Below, piece by piece: positions 1-9,895 of a stretch of 23,828 nt of DNA; within the stretch, counting starts at the first letter, position 1, and each line of letters opens with the position of its first letter. The notes beneath the pieces are model-generated. The model was not told where the DNA came from, searched no databases, and worked only from the letters and a program-made list of their open reading frames with translations. Source of the stretch: a virus; the IMG/VR virus record IMGVR_UViG_3300025141_000755, positions 1 through 23,828 of that record, one strand, 5' to 3'. A program made the translations under genes and the position numbers.

Positions 1-3000
1 CCCTGCCGCTACATCTAGCGAAGAGCCGGAGTTAGCGTCACTGTATAGAATAGCACCAGCCGTAGTAGCAGGGGCTTGTCCAATTTGAGTTGCATCAGCG
101 CTACTTTGTACTTGCATCCATAAGTCTTGGAATGCAATGAACTCTCGGTCATGTGCTACATCGTATAGCAATACACGAGCATGCTCTTCTGTACCCTGAT
201 ACGGATCGAGATAGGCAACTGTTGGCGCAAGTGCTGCAGCAAGCCCCAAAGCCTCGTAGTTCAACTCAATTGTTTTGTTAACATGCTGTACGAAATTCTG
301 AGCAGTTTCGGTACAAGAATCCCCAATCAAGAAATTCTCCATAGGTATACTGTCTCTTGGGTCAGCATCAAATCCACCCTTGCCGCCATTAAATCCAGTC
401 CAAACATCCCCTTCATTCAGAGTACCTCTGCTCTTAGCAAACAGCCCTTCTATAGAATGGGGATTAGTGTAATGCATGTTCATCCAAACAGTATCTCCAT
501 CACGCAAACCACCGGGAGCATACGGATATGCCCAAGACTTGTTTAGGAATACGCCCTCTTTGACTTCAGGATATATTGTACTAGGACTTGCGTGCATATC
601 CACCAATATTACTTCGTCGCCGGATGCTGGTTGGAAAGCAGCATCTCGTTGAGTTAATGTAAGTAAGTTATCAGCCTTTACATTATAATGTGCATAAGAG
701 ACAGTGCCACTCGCTGCCCTCCACGAAAGGCGATAACGATAGCCACTGTACCCGTCAACTCCCGATATATCGTCAGGGAAAAGACTTGCATCTTTCATAT
801 ACAAAAGGGTCGGGGCACCACCAGCCCAAGCCTGAACGATACCAACCGCTCTTCCACTTTGTATTCTGTCAAGGTGAGGATTCACACGGGGGCCTGCTCT
901 GAACTCTACAGCGCTGACATACTGCTTCATCCCATAATCGACATTACCGCCTTGTGTCATTACATTAGATCGGTCATAATAGAATGGGCGCCTGCCTTCA
1001 AATCCAGCACTCTTGAGTAGTGGGTTATCAGCAACTGGAGTATAATTCATATCTTGGTAACCCGGACTCGGAGTAAGTTGTACGCCTACTGAAAATTCCT
1101 TTACAAAGTTCTTACTCATTGCCCAGTTGCCACCTGCAGTGGCTGCTGCGGCTGCTGTAATTGTGTTAGCACTATTATCAATAGCAGTGTACAATACCCA
1201 TTCTCCACTTGGTAAAAATGCTCTACGGTACCTTGCGCTACCACTTATGCCTGCAACAACAGTACCACTTGCAGCAGCCGTCGGTATAGGGAATATATCT
1301 GCATCTTCTACAGAAATCGTAGTCCCAGTAAATGGTTTAGTAATCTTTGTACCGGACCTATGGGCATTACTTGAAATGCTATATGAAAATGCACCGAATA
1401 TTTCTGGATCCTGTGGTGCGATTGCGTCATGACGCCTACCTACTGGATTTGGTGCCCAATTGCTCGCAGTGTGAGTAGCGTCAATGTGTATCTTCATACT
1501 ATTGTCGGGTCCGGGGAATATACCGGCCTCTTCATTTATGAAAAATTGGTTAGGGAATAGTGGTATCTCTACCATAGCACGAGTACTTGCATACTGCGTA
1601 CCTAACTGATAATCATGTTGAATGGTGTCAAGTGTCTGAAATAACCTATCGTTAACCGTAGTGCCGTCACTACACATCGATTCTTCAAGGAACTTGTCAT
1701 CGACATGTAATTTATGACCAGTGCTTATTCCCGTAGCAGTAGCCCATGCGGCAAAGCCAACTGCTTCACTGCCATCTGCTAATATGAAATTACCTGAACC
1801 TAAGTGCGTAGTCCCTGATGCGAAATTAAACAAAACACCTGTCTTTGAAGTATACGCTGCTGATGCGAACTGTATAGGCTCATTCGGGTCAGTCCTTGGT
1901 AATTCAAGATAAATCCTACCTGCTTTGGGAAAACAGTATGTGCCCCAAGACTGCAAATCAGTAGCACGGTTATTGAGTGGAAGAGTGGTCACTGTAAAGG
2001 CACTCGCATCAAATGCGCTTACCTCCGTTGCACAGTCACGCCTTGTATTCCAAGCCATTCTAGCAGTAGGACTTGGATCCCATGTTTCCTTAGTATTGAT
2101 TGCACCTTGGCCGGGACCACCAAGAGTCATAGTGACTACGGGTGCGCCCGGCATTATCTCTTTCACAATATGAGAATCAGGGGCTCCGTCGCCCTTCGCA
2201 CTAACGCTAGCACTCGCAATATCAGAAATTATACCATAAGCGAGTAAATTGGAATTGCCTCCACCATCATCGTCAAATGATAATACTCTGCCTCTTGACA
2301 TTAAATATTCTATTGAGAGAGCATTTGGGATAGAAGCATTTGCTCTTAATTTTGTCAATTGTGAAAACCTTCTTCTGTCGCTAGGCTGAACGGTTAATGT
2401 CATCCTTTTCCCAATGATTTCATGCTCGATAATATCAAACACTTCGTGAACTGCCGTAGACTGATTTGTAGTACCCCTGCCTAAATCTATAGGACCGTTG
2501 TACAACTCTTCGTTATCATGTAATGCTACTGCGGTTCCACCGCCGCCTGAAATACGAATGGTCGTAGCAGTAACAGCATGGTTAATTGTACCGACAACTG
2601 TACCATCAGCACGGTATACGATGTCGTCTTCAGCAAATAAAGTCCTTGCATCTGTACCACTTACGGTAAGCGTAGTAGTAGTGGTGGCAGCATAACCTCC
2701 ACTATTGTTGATTAAGACCCCTGTTCTAATACGACGATTAATTGGCAATTGCCTCAACATGTCCTCTACTTCTTCCAAATTAGAAGAATAGCGGGTAGGG
2801 GTGATTATGACTTTGCTAAATTGTGATGCCTTGGTTGCCAAATTAGAATTGGGCAAAGCAATACTCTGAGGAGTCTTCATAGGGGTGTCCGTGGAAGCCA
2901 ATGGTAAGTAATTCTCAGGGCATAGTGTGAAATCCAATTTCGGCTCAGCGACAGTACCTTCTTCGGTGTCGCCTTCTAAATCACCTTCATCGAATGGCAA

Positions 3001-5328
3001 ATTACTAGGCACCTTCATTTCAATTTTGCCGCCGGGAGCGTATATGTCTAAATCCCCTGCGTCTAATTCAGTATGAATAAGATCGAGAATTGAAGTACTA
3101 CCTGTTACTATTGTACTGACATCCGGTACAGTCTTAGTCACCATAATCGATGGACCTTTCATTGCGAACTTCACAATTGCGCCAGTTATGTCTAATGCTT
3201 GGAATGCTGAATCGGTAGCAGCGCTGAATGTAATCTTCTTAGTAGAATGACTAAGAGTAGCGGTAATTTTACCATCGGTGGTCGCTGGTGTACTTCCTAT
3301 TGAAATCGATGTGGCTGGCAAAACCGCACCATCTTTACCAAAGGATTTGATGCTTTCTAATTTAATAATAGTAGAAGTACTAGTGAAAGAAGAATCAATC
3401 CTAGAAGCAGAAGCCACAGGGAAATTAGAACCGTTATGGCACACTGCATTGTAATGGATTTGTACGAATGGAGCATAATTGTAAGTGGAAAGAGATGGAA
3501 CATCCAATATTGCAATTCGTGCTTCACTGGAAGGGACGAGATGGCGAGCGGCTTCCTTTGAATCACTAGTAGCGTGACCCGCACCTAATGCTTTGAGGCT
3601 AAATAAACTAGATTTGAAATTATTTCCACCTAAAGCGATTATACCCCTATGTGGATCGGATGCATCACTTGGATCTATATCGCTCATTCCATTTTCTACA
3701 ACTTGACTAACCTTCGACTTAAAGGCCACGCCTGTAATTTTAATTGTGCCGTGCGAATCGTATGCAGTTATCTTAGAATTGATAGGGACTGTACCCTTAA
3801 CATCAGAATACTGAGAACTAAAAGATGCAGAGATTACATCTGCCGAAGCATCCAATTTCTTATCAACTGTTAAGTCGGACATTGGAGGTAATGTGCCCAT
3901 GAAAGAATGACTCTTGACATGGTTGAGTATGTGCCTGCCGGAATGACCAATATAGAATCCAGTGCCGGGGTTTACCGACGATGCAGAAAACTTATTGTAA
4001 TTATCAGAATCGATTGCCATACTCATCGAAAACATAATTCCATGATTTTCATAACCACTTTCATCGATACAGACTTGACCTTGCCTATGTGAAAATTGTG
4101 TACCACTACCCTGCGGCTGGTAATCATTACCTGCTCCTCCATCAATCAGACAATCCCCTGTTATTACAACGAATCGCCCAGCGTCGTGCGCCATCAATGC
4201 TCCCCTGCGGCCTGTCGAAGCATTAGAGGCAAAGTCGAGATGGATTGACTCAACCGTGATAAGGCCACTACCCGCAGTATTGATCGCCATGAGCCTTAGT
4301 CGCTCAGGTGCCTTATTGGTGGGCTTTCCAGTAGTAGGCCCATAACCCAATGGATTGACAATGATATTGTATGGTACTTTTGGAATGGCTACATCACTGA
4401 TAGATGAGGCGCCATGCACCTTTACTTCGTAAGAGCCTTGTGAATTCCAAGGACTATCTGCTGTGAAGTTAATAGCCGCTAATGTTGAACTACCGCTCAA
4501 CTGCTCAATCAATGCGGCAGCAGCAGTAGCGCCTATGTCAATTGTATGAGTAGTACCAGTAGTGGCAGAGATAGAAGGAGTTACAGTGATTAGAGAGATG
4601 GGATCGATAGGTTCTTCAAAGCGCCAAAGACCAATCGTGTCATCACTCTTTACGGGCGCATATGGAGCCTTGCCTGACGGCTTTGCTCCTTTAGATAAAT
4701 GGACAGCCTCGATAGTACCTCTGTATTCTCCACCTTTTCCTCCAATGTACATATTAGAAGGAGTCATAACAATTCGCTGGTCTTCATCGAACTTTTTACT
4801 TACGACTAAATCTCCATTGATGTGCATGGATAAACGACGATGATTGAATGTAACAGTGACATTGAGTAATTCACGATGGCCGTCATTCAAGGCAGTAGGA
4901 TCGTTAACTGCAGCATCGGTATAGATGTAAGAGTTATGTAGCCCTAAATTAGGATTAGGGAATGAGATACCATCCCAATATGCGAAATCCCCGTTAGGGC
5001 TATGTACGGGCTTAGCGCTACTAATGGTGCAAACGCTCGATGTACCCGCCGCTACATTTTCTAAATTGATTTCAAAGGAAGCCGGTGCTGGGCTAGAAGG
5101 AGTACCTACTGTCAAGCGCATTATGTTCTCATACTCGTAAACGATACCGCCGCAATCTGGTGCAATCCATGTTTCTAAAGTAAACGCATCTAAAACACTA
5201 GGTAGCGCTTTCTTTAGCCCATCGCTTCCGCCATGTACTACATTTAGGTTAGACGGCACCATCACGCTATCAGTTATACCGTTGAATGACAACGCATATC
5301 CGGGGTCGATTAGTATACTCATATTCAT
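1..5328 (-). CDS. Very large LamG-bearing tail fibre/adhesin-like protein (3' end outside window)
   Basis: I translated this frame by hand: it starts at ATG 5328 and stays open for 1776 codons to the left edge, so the C-terminus is missing. The ATG overlaps the stop of the 675-aa gene by four bases (ATGA), implying coupled translation; AGGGG just upstream is a weak ribosome site. Residues about 10-237 look like a LamG/concanavalin-type jellyroll: ALSFNG, FTLETWIAP, a VTFNHRRLSMHINGDLV strand, YIGG and GLWRFEEP. A second LamG-type motif, DESGYENHG, lies near residue 425. Residues about 867-945 hold the small beta module (TGVLINNSGGY to DNEELY) also found in the 616-aa protein. The rest is Ser/Thr/Gly-rich beta-type sequence that I cannot assign. 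Being last after the tail genes, with glycan-binding-type folds, it probably forms a tail fibre or baseplate adhesin. The coding call is secure; receptor binding is inference. Confidence 0.85.
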   Translation of the reverse strand, partial: MNMSILIDPGYALSFNGITDSVMVPSNLNVVHGGSDGLKKALPSVLDAFTLETWIAPDCGGIVYEYENIMRLTVGTPSSPAPASFEINLENVAAGTSSVCTISSAKPVHSPNGDFAYWDGISFPNPNLGLHNSYIYTDAAVNDPTALNDGHRELLNVTVTFNHRRLSMHINGDLVVSKKFDEDQRIVMTPSNMYIGGKGGEYRGTIEAVHLSKGAKPSGKAPYAPVKSDDTIGLWRFEEPIDPISLITVTPSISATTGTTHTIDIGATAAAALIEQLSGSSTLAAINFTADSPWNSQGSYEVKVHGASSISDVAIPKVPYNIIVNPLGYGPTTGKPTNKAPERLRLMAINTAGSGLITVESIHLDFASNASTGRRGALMAHDAGRFVVITGDCLIDGGAGNDYQPQGSGTQFSHRQGQVCIDESGYENHGIMFSMSMAIDSDNYNKFSASSVNPGTGFYIGHSGRHILNHVKSHSFMGTLPPMSDLTVDKKLDASADVISASFSSQYSDVKGTVPINSKITAYDSHGTIKITGVAFKSKVSQVVENGMSDIDPSDASDPHRGIIALGGNNFKSSLFSLKALGAGHATSDSKEAARHLVPSSEARIAILDVPSLSTYNYAPFVQIHYNAVCHNGSNFPVASASRIDSSFTSTSTIIKLESIKSFGKDGAVLPATSISIGSTPATTDGKITATLSHSTKKITFSAATDSAFQALDITGAIVKFAMKGPSIMVTKTVPDVSTIVTGSTSILDLIHTELDAGDLDIYAPGGKIEMKVPSNLPFDEGDLEGDTEEGTVAEPKLDFTLCPENYLPLASTDTPMKTPQSIALPNSNLATKASQFSKVIITPTRYSSNLEEVEDMLRQLPINRRIRTGVLINNSGGYAATTTTTLTVSGTDARTLFAEDDIVYRADGTVVGTINHAVTATTIRISGGGGTAVALHDNEELYNGPIDLGRGTTNQSTAVHEVFDIIEHEIIGKRMTLTVQPSDRRRFSQLTKLRANASIPNALSIEYLMSRGRVLSFDDDGGGNSNLLAYGIISDIASASVSAKGDGAPDSHIVKEIMPGAPVVTMTLGGPGQGAINTKETWDPSPTARMAWNTRRDCATEVSAFDASAFTVTTLPLNNRATDLQSWGTYCFPKAGRIYLELPRTDPNEPIQFASAAYTSKTGVLFNFASGTTHLGSGNFILADGSEAVGFAAWATATGISTGHKLHVDDKFLEESMCSDGTTVNDRLFQTLDTIQHDYQLGTQYASTRAMVEIPLFPNQFFINEEAGIFPGPDNSMKIHIDATHTASNWAPNPVGRRHDAIAPQDPEIFGAFSYSISSNAHRSGTKITKPFTGTTISVEDADIFPIPTAAASGTVVAGISGSARYRRAFLPSGEWVLYTAIDNSANTITAAAAATAGGNWAMSKNFVKEFSVGVQLTPSPGYQDMNYTPVADNPLLKSAGFEGRRPFYYDRSNVMTQGGNVDYGMKQYVSAVEFRAGPRVNPHLDRIQSGRAVGIVQAWAGGAPTLLYMKDASLFPDDISGVDGYSGYRYRLSWRAASGTVSYAHYNVKADNLLTLTQRDAAFQPASGDEVILVDMHASPSTIYPEVKEGVFLNKSWAYPYAPGGLRDGDTVWMNMHYTNPHSIEGLFAKSRGTLNEGDVWTGFNGGKGGFDADPRDSIPMENFLIGDSCTETAQNFVQHVNKTIELNYEALGLAAALAPTVAYLDPYQGTEEHARVLLYDVAHDREFIAFQDLWMQVQSSADATQIGQAPATTAGAILYSDANSGSSLDVAAG

Positions 5329-7352
5329 ACCCCTATTACGAAATCAGATGCCACCAATCTAAGTTTGTAAGCATAATAATTGTTCCCAGCATCATACCGT
5401 ACATGTAGTTTTTCAGGAATTATTCTCATGCCGCCCTCATTGCCGTGGGCTTCAGATGAGAGTGTGACGAATACATCTTTAACGAAATTGCCAGCGAATT
5501 CAGCAAAGGCGCCAACTGCTTCAACGGCATCTCCAGCAGCAGTCAGCCCCATTTGATCATACCAAGCATCATCATTGTCAACTCGTGTATCACCGCCCAA
5601 ACCACCGGGTAATAAACCGGGTATCATTTTATGAGACGCACTCAGTGCATTTTCCCTTGAACCCTTAGCATCACTAGTCTGTTCCCCAAAGGTAAGGAAA
5701 AAGTTCCTAGCGGTTGGTGTAACTGCATCACTTTGGATAAGGCTATCATAAGGTATCTGCACCCCTCTAATTAAATCTGTATCTTTCTTAGCATTAGAGA
5801 CCAAACCTAACAAATCTTGCACTTTATCACCTGCCGACTTACTATTAACACTAACTTGACTAATTACATATGGCTCTGTAAAGTATTGGATTCGTGCCAT
5901 GTCATAAATACCATCGTAATCGACAACCATTTCAATGTGCTCTGATGCATCATATTGAATACAAGGATCTAAAGTACTCAATACTGATTGATTAATCGGC
6001 CCATCCTTTTGTATCACTTTGATGGTAGGGCCACCTACTAATACACTGAAAGCACTAGCGATAGTCTGACCGTTAGTAGAGGTAATTGCTCCACCTTCAT
6101 TACTAACTACATCAGTAGTTAATTCCAACGCCTTCTTTACAATCAACGCTAATGTAGCCGCAGGGTTTCCATTTACAGCATGTGTACTTATCCCACCTAT
6201 TGGTAACTTAACTTGGACACCAGTACCTCCTCCCGCAATCCTTTGTCCAAAAATATCTCGCCCCTCCCCATTATGAGTGCCAGTTTTAATCACTGTCGGG
6301 TAAGCACCCCCGCTCATTTTATTTTGATAATCTCCATGAGCCAAATCAAGACTAAAGATAAATTCCACACCTAATGGTAAAGACTGTGTTCCTGTTATCC
6401 CGTCAATTCGCCAAAAGTTAGGATATAATACAAATTTCTTATCACTCAAAAGAGATTCTATCGGCGGAGTTGTATATGTAGTCATATAATAAGTAACATC
6501 TTCGTATACTGGTACATTTATACTATCCAATGTAAATTCCCTAATTATATTTTGTCTCACTACAACATCAACTATACTACCAACTACCTGACCCTGTGGG
6601 TTCCAAAGTGTCGTCCGATACGAATATACGGCTAAACCATCGGCTAAAGCAACTTTAGTGCCTCCGCTAAAGGAGATTGTGTTACCACTTGCACTTACGG
6701 CAGTAACTGTGCCGACAAAGGTACCATCTGATTTGTGTATTCTCTGCGATGGGTAAAAATAAGCCTTATCATCAACTACAATACTAGTTGCTCCCGCAGA
6801 ATAAGTACCTGCAGAAGGGTGGTCAATTGTCGTAAGTACGGGCCCACCACCGCTATAATTCCAGACATCCATAGTAGAAGTTAAAATTGTTTGAACTTCA
6901 TTGAACAATTGTGTATGAGACGGATCGGGCGAATCAAATATATCAATTGATGAAGTCACGCCACTTTGAGTTGCTAAGTCTCCTTGGAATTTAACAATCA
7001 TAGTTCTTAATGATAGGTTGGTTAATGCATAGATAGCAGAGGCCCCCCCTTCTGGAATAGCAAAATTAGTAGTAGGTAATACCGATGCGAAATTAAACCC
7101 AACATCGCCACCACTAAAACGAGAAGTTAATTTATCTACATCTGTTGTAACGCTGTCATCATCTTGGAAAATACCATCTATCTCTATACCAACAGTAGGT
7201 ATGTTAGTATCAATTGCCACTCTGCCTACGATATTGTCAGGAGTAGGAAAAGCAGAAGCATTACGGTCCACTACAATATCAATCGATTGAGCCTCTAATG
7301 AAATCTCCATCAGGTTATCAGGACCGACTACTAATCTAATTGGTAATGCCAT
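5325..7352 (-). CDS. Large tail/baseplate protein, paralogue of the 843-aa protein
   Basis: 675 aa from ATG 7352, with GAGGGAT upstream. The gap to the 843-aa gene is nine bases. Both ends match that neighbour: N-terminal LPIRLV, SIDIVVDR, SAF, AID, VGIEIDGIFQDD against VPIRLV, SIDMVVER, SAF, AID, VGFEIQGVFTDD; the shared motif SAGDKVQDLLG near residue 504; IPY; and a C-terminal YYAYKLRLVASDFVI end against KAYEFSLKFVAANVI. The middle differs: residues about 177-244 carry the small beta module (FVGTVTAV...NTISFSGG) instead of LamG. No enzymatic motif is visible. Position after the tape-measure-like gene and before the fibre-like gene suggests a distal tail, baseplate or tail-sheath-like structural role. 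The paralogy is seen directly; the exact function is unknown. Confidence 0.85.
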   Translation of the reverse strand: MALPIRLVVGPDNLMEISLEAQSIDIVVDRNASAFPTPDNIVGRVAIDTNIPTVGIEIDGIFQDDDSVTTDVDKLTSRFSGGDVGFNFASVLPTTNFAIPEGGASAIYALTNLSLRTMIVKFQGDLATQSGVTSSIDIFDSPDPSHTQLFNEVQTILTSTMDVWNYSGGGPVLTTIDHPSAGTYSAGATSIVVDDKAYFYPSQRIHKSDGTFVGTVTAVSASGNTISFSGGTKVALADGLAVYSYRTTLWNPQGQVVGSIVDVVVRQNIIREFTLDSINVPVYEDVTYYMTTYTTPPIESLLSDKKFVLYPNFWRIDGITGTQSLPLGVEFIFSLDLAHGDYQNKMSGGAYPTVIKTGTHNGEGRDIFGQRIAGGGTGVQVKLPIGGISTHAVNGNPAATLALIVKKALELTTDVVSNEGGAITSTNGQTIASAFSVLVGGPTIKVIQKDGPINQSVLSTLDPCIQYDASEHIEMVVDYDGIYDMARIQYFTEPYVISQVSVNSKSAGDKVQDLLGLVSNAKKDTDLIRGVQIPYDSLIQSDAVTPTARNFFLTFGEQTSDAKGSRENALSASHKMIPGLLPGGLGGDTRVDNDDAWYDQMGLTAAGDAVEAVGAFAEFAGNFVKDVFVTLSSEAHGNEGGMRIIPEKLHVRYDAGNNYYAYKLRLVASDFVIGV

Positions 7353-7361
7353 GCCTATCCC

Positions 7362-9893
7362 TCAAATTATTACATTGGCCGCTACGAATTTCAAAGAAAA
7401 CTCATAGGCTTTCATTTCAGCATCCCTATGGATATAGAAATCCGTAACGATACCGTGTATTCCATTCCGCCTACTGCCTTCTACATCAGGGTTGTAATCT
7501 ACCGATGCGTGCGTCTCGTTACTCAGCGCCATCTTGTCAGTCGTAGGTGCATCATCAGGTATTACCCAATGGTTTCTCTGTGCGACAACTTCATCTAATG
7601 TGTGCTTACCTTTAGTCACCTTTGTATTATAGGGGATCTGTATGGCATAGATGAAGTCACTGGTTTCCCTCGTACCGTATATTGGCTGTGTAATTAAGTT
7701 GGCAAAACCTCTCACAAAACTACCAATACCAGTACCCGTTGCCGTTTGCTCAAAGTTATTGCTATTAGCAAAAATGCCCAATAAGTCTTGAACTTTATCT
7801 CCAGCAGACTTTACTTTCTTACCAGCCTTCCCGCCAGTAAATCCTTGCAATGTAGGCAAGTTGCCAGCGCCAAAGTTATGTTTAATTTGGTTGTTAACCG
7901 TCCCTAATGAAGTGGCATACACTTGTGTTATCTCTAACCTTGTCTCAAAGCCATCACCACTATTCTTGATGGATGTGGAGAATACTTTATCCATGGTCTT
8001 TTCACCGGCTGCGTTAACTGCTCGCTCGCTAATTGACAGTGTGGAAGTCAATAACTGAGATAACAGATATGTGATGTATTCGTCTGCTCTTTTGCCATCG
8101 CCGTATATACTAGAATGAGTTGGAATTTGTGCCTTCCCTTCGCTTCTTGCACCGGAATCTTCGTAAGCAGGGTAATTAACATAAGTTAGCGTTTGCCCAT
8201 GGGCTGTGATTTCAGCAAAGGCATTTTCGATTGGCAATACCAAAATAGGCCCGCCGTAAAGTGAAGATTCATATTGAGGGCCTAAATTTTGACAAGGTGC
8301 CAAGTATATCTCATCGCCTGTCGTAATGGTTGCACCTAGCCCTGCATCCACTTCACAAGTAATGGTGGTCGCACCAACTGCTGTCACTTTAAGCAACAAG
8401 TCCGTTTTACCTGCATTTGCTTTGAAGCCTTTGGTAGCAGGGTCTTTTATCTTAATATGGTAGTCTGCAGTACTGTTTGTGACTTCCATCCAATCTCTTG
8501 GATCTCCACCTGCAACATTGATTGCTGTAACCGCACTACCACTAGCGAGAGTAAGCCCAGTCATTGCTCTAGCCTTGTTAACAAAACCATAAGGTTCATT
8601 CTTAGCGGCAACTCGCTCTGCATCGAATACGACTTTGACAGAATCTGCGTCTTCTCTAAAACTGAAATGTTCGTAAGGGTGTTCCCCGCCTAAAACACCA
8701 ATTAGAGGTATGCCATATTTACTCGACAAATAACCTTCAACTTGCTCTTGCTCATCAGTCGTTAATATTCGATTGTAAACTATGATTTCATAGATGTTAC
8801 CTGTCAAATAATCAGTGCTACCAGTGGCTCCAATTTGAGTGGAATCATCATCGACTATATCATAATCATCACCAGTATCAGTGTCTTCTTGGACACCTCG
8901 ATTATACAATTTAGTATGAGTGGTTCCATCCCCTTGTAAGTCAATGGTATGTGCATGCAATTGAGGTATACCTGCTACAAGTGTAGTAGTTGAATCCGAT
9001 ACATCATCAGAACCTGAATTGTACAATGACAATCTAATTTTATTATTAATACCAAATCTATAACGAATTGTCCAACCTTTGTCAGAACTTTCTCTAGTGC
9101 TTATTACATACTGCTCTGCTTCTACAGATGAATTTGTACTATTGGCGACAATAAATACTGTCTTATCTGCTGGATGAAGAGCAGCATTATATGTAATATC
9201 AAACTTTGAAGCGCCATCAAAATAAACATATGGGTTACCTCCAATACCGTGTTCCTTGTAAATCGGAGAGCCTGCTTTGTTTGCTACTACACTAGACGCT
9301 GAGTCTACCCAAGTGTTGACTGTTGCCCCATGAGTTAGAGCCCCACCTACCATGTTAGTAGCAACCAAGTCACTTGCACTAAATCTAACACTTAAGCCTG
9401 AAGTGATTGGTAAACCTCCAGTAGCAGTTGCGTTGTCAGACACCCACTTTGCGACTGGCAATGAGATATACCTACCGTGCCATTGCTGCCAACTTTGACT
9501 TTTGCGCTTTCTAGGTGTATACAAAGTAGTAGCACTAGTAGATGCTCCCTTTTTATTACTACGAGAAGCCTTTTCTTGCCCCCCGCCCGAATTCGCAGCG
9601 TAATAAGCCTGAGCCGCTTCTTGATCGAAAAGGGTTTGAGTATGATTAAGGTCAACCACGGCCTTTGCTTGCGACGAAACCTCTTGGCCTTCATCATCAG
9701 TGAAAACGCCTTGGATTTCAAAGCCCACCATCGCTTGATTTAGATCGATAGCCATTTTCTTAGCATCAGACAGTGGTATTCCAAAGGCCGATTGTTCACG
9801 CTCTACTACCATATCTATGCTAGTCGCATCAAGGGAGATAGTGGCACCGTTCTCTTGTACGAGACGGATTGGCACTCTTTCCCCATCAGCCAT
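7362..9893 (-). CDS. Large tail protein with central LamG-like domain
   Basis: 843 aa from ATG 9893, two bases after the stop of the 140-aa gene, with GGAGTGG upstream. Layout: an N-terminal domain of about 80 residues paralogous to the 675-aa protein (VPIRLV, DMVVEREQSAF, VGFEIQGVFTDDEGQ); a basic Ser/Lys linker near residues 105-140; then a LamG/concanavalin-like jellyroll at about 159-398 (LSVRFSASDL, YVYFDGASKFDI, TVFIVANS, YEIIVYNRILTTDEQEQVEGYLSSKYG). The YNRxLTxxExxxVExYLxxKYG ending is typical of such phage LamG domains. Then comes a region partly like the small beta module (VTAVGATTI...TGDEIYLAP), the SAGDKVQDLLG motif near 696, and a C-terminal domain again like the 675-aa protein. 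Probably a distal tail or baseplate component with carbohydrate-binding potential; function inferred from domain and position. Confidence 0.87.
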   Translation of the reverse strand: MADGERVPIRLVQENGATISLDATSIDMVVEREQSAFGIPLSDAKKMAIDLNQAMVGFEIQGVFTDDEGQEVSSQAKAVVDLNHTQTLFDQEAAQAYYAANSGGGQEKASRSNKKGASTSATTLYTPRKRKSQSWQQWHGRYISLPVAKWVSDNATATGGLPITSGLSVRFSASDLVATNMVGGALTHGATVNTWVDSASSVVANKAGSPIYKEHGIGGNPYVYFDGASKFDITYNAALHPADKTVFIVANSTNSSVEAEQYVISTRESSDKGWTIRYRFGINNKIRLSLYNSGSDDVSDSTTTLVAGIPQLHAHTIDLQGDGTTHTKLYNRGVQEDTDTGDDYDIVDDDSTQIGATGSTDYLTGNIYEIIVYNRILTTDEQEQVEGYLSSKYGIPLIGVLGGEHPYEHFSFREDADSVKVVFDAERVAAKNEPYGFVNKARAMTGLTLASGSAVTAINVAGGDPRDWMEVTNSTADYHIKIKDPATKGFKANAGKTDLLLKVTAVGATTITCEVDAGLGATITTGDEIYLAPCQNLGPQYESSLYGGPILVLPIENAFAEITAHGQTLTYVNYPAYEDSGARSEGKAQIPTHSSIYGDGKRADEYITYLLSQLLTSTLSISERAVNAAGEKTMDKVFSTSIKNSGDGFETRLEITQVYATSLGTVNNQIKHNFGAGNLPTLQGFTGGKAGKKVKSAGDKVQDLLGIFANSNNFEQTATGTGIGSFVRGFANLITQPIYGTRETSDFIYAIQIPYNTKVTKGKHTLDEVVAQRNHWVIPDDAPTTDKMALSNETHASVDYNPDVEGSRRNGIHGIVTDFYIHRDAEMKAYEFSLKFVAANVII

Positions 9894-9895
9894 TT

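Noticed and set aside
682-702. Stretch similar to a sequencing transposon adapter (ATGTGCATAAGAGACAG, reading MCIRDS on the plus strand)
   Set aside because: It differs from the adapter at several positions, and the minus-strand frame of the large fibre-like gene runs through it unbroken (GTVSYAHYNVKADN), so chance similarity is more likely than contamination.
3357-3584. 75-codon minus-strand frame with a leucine-rich, membrane-like end
   Set aside because: It lies in another frame wholly inside the fibre-like gene, and its leucines come from Ser/Thr codons of that gene read out of frame.
9392-9721. 109-codon minus-strand frame, basic
   Set aside because: It is out of frame inside the 843-aa gene, which has clear domain structure over the same bases.
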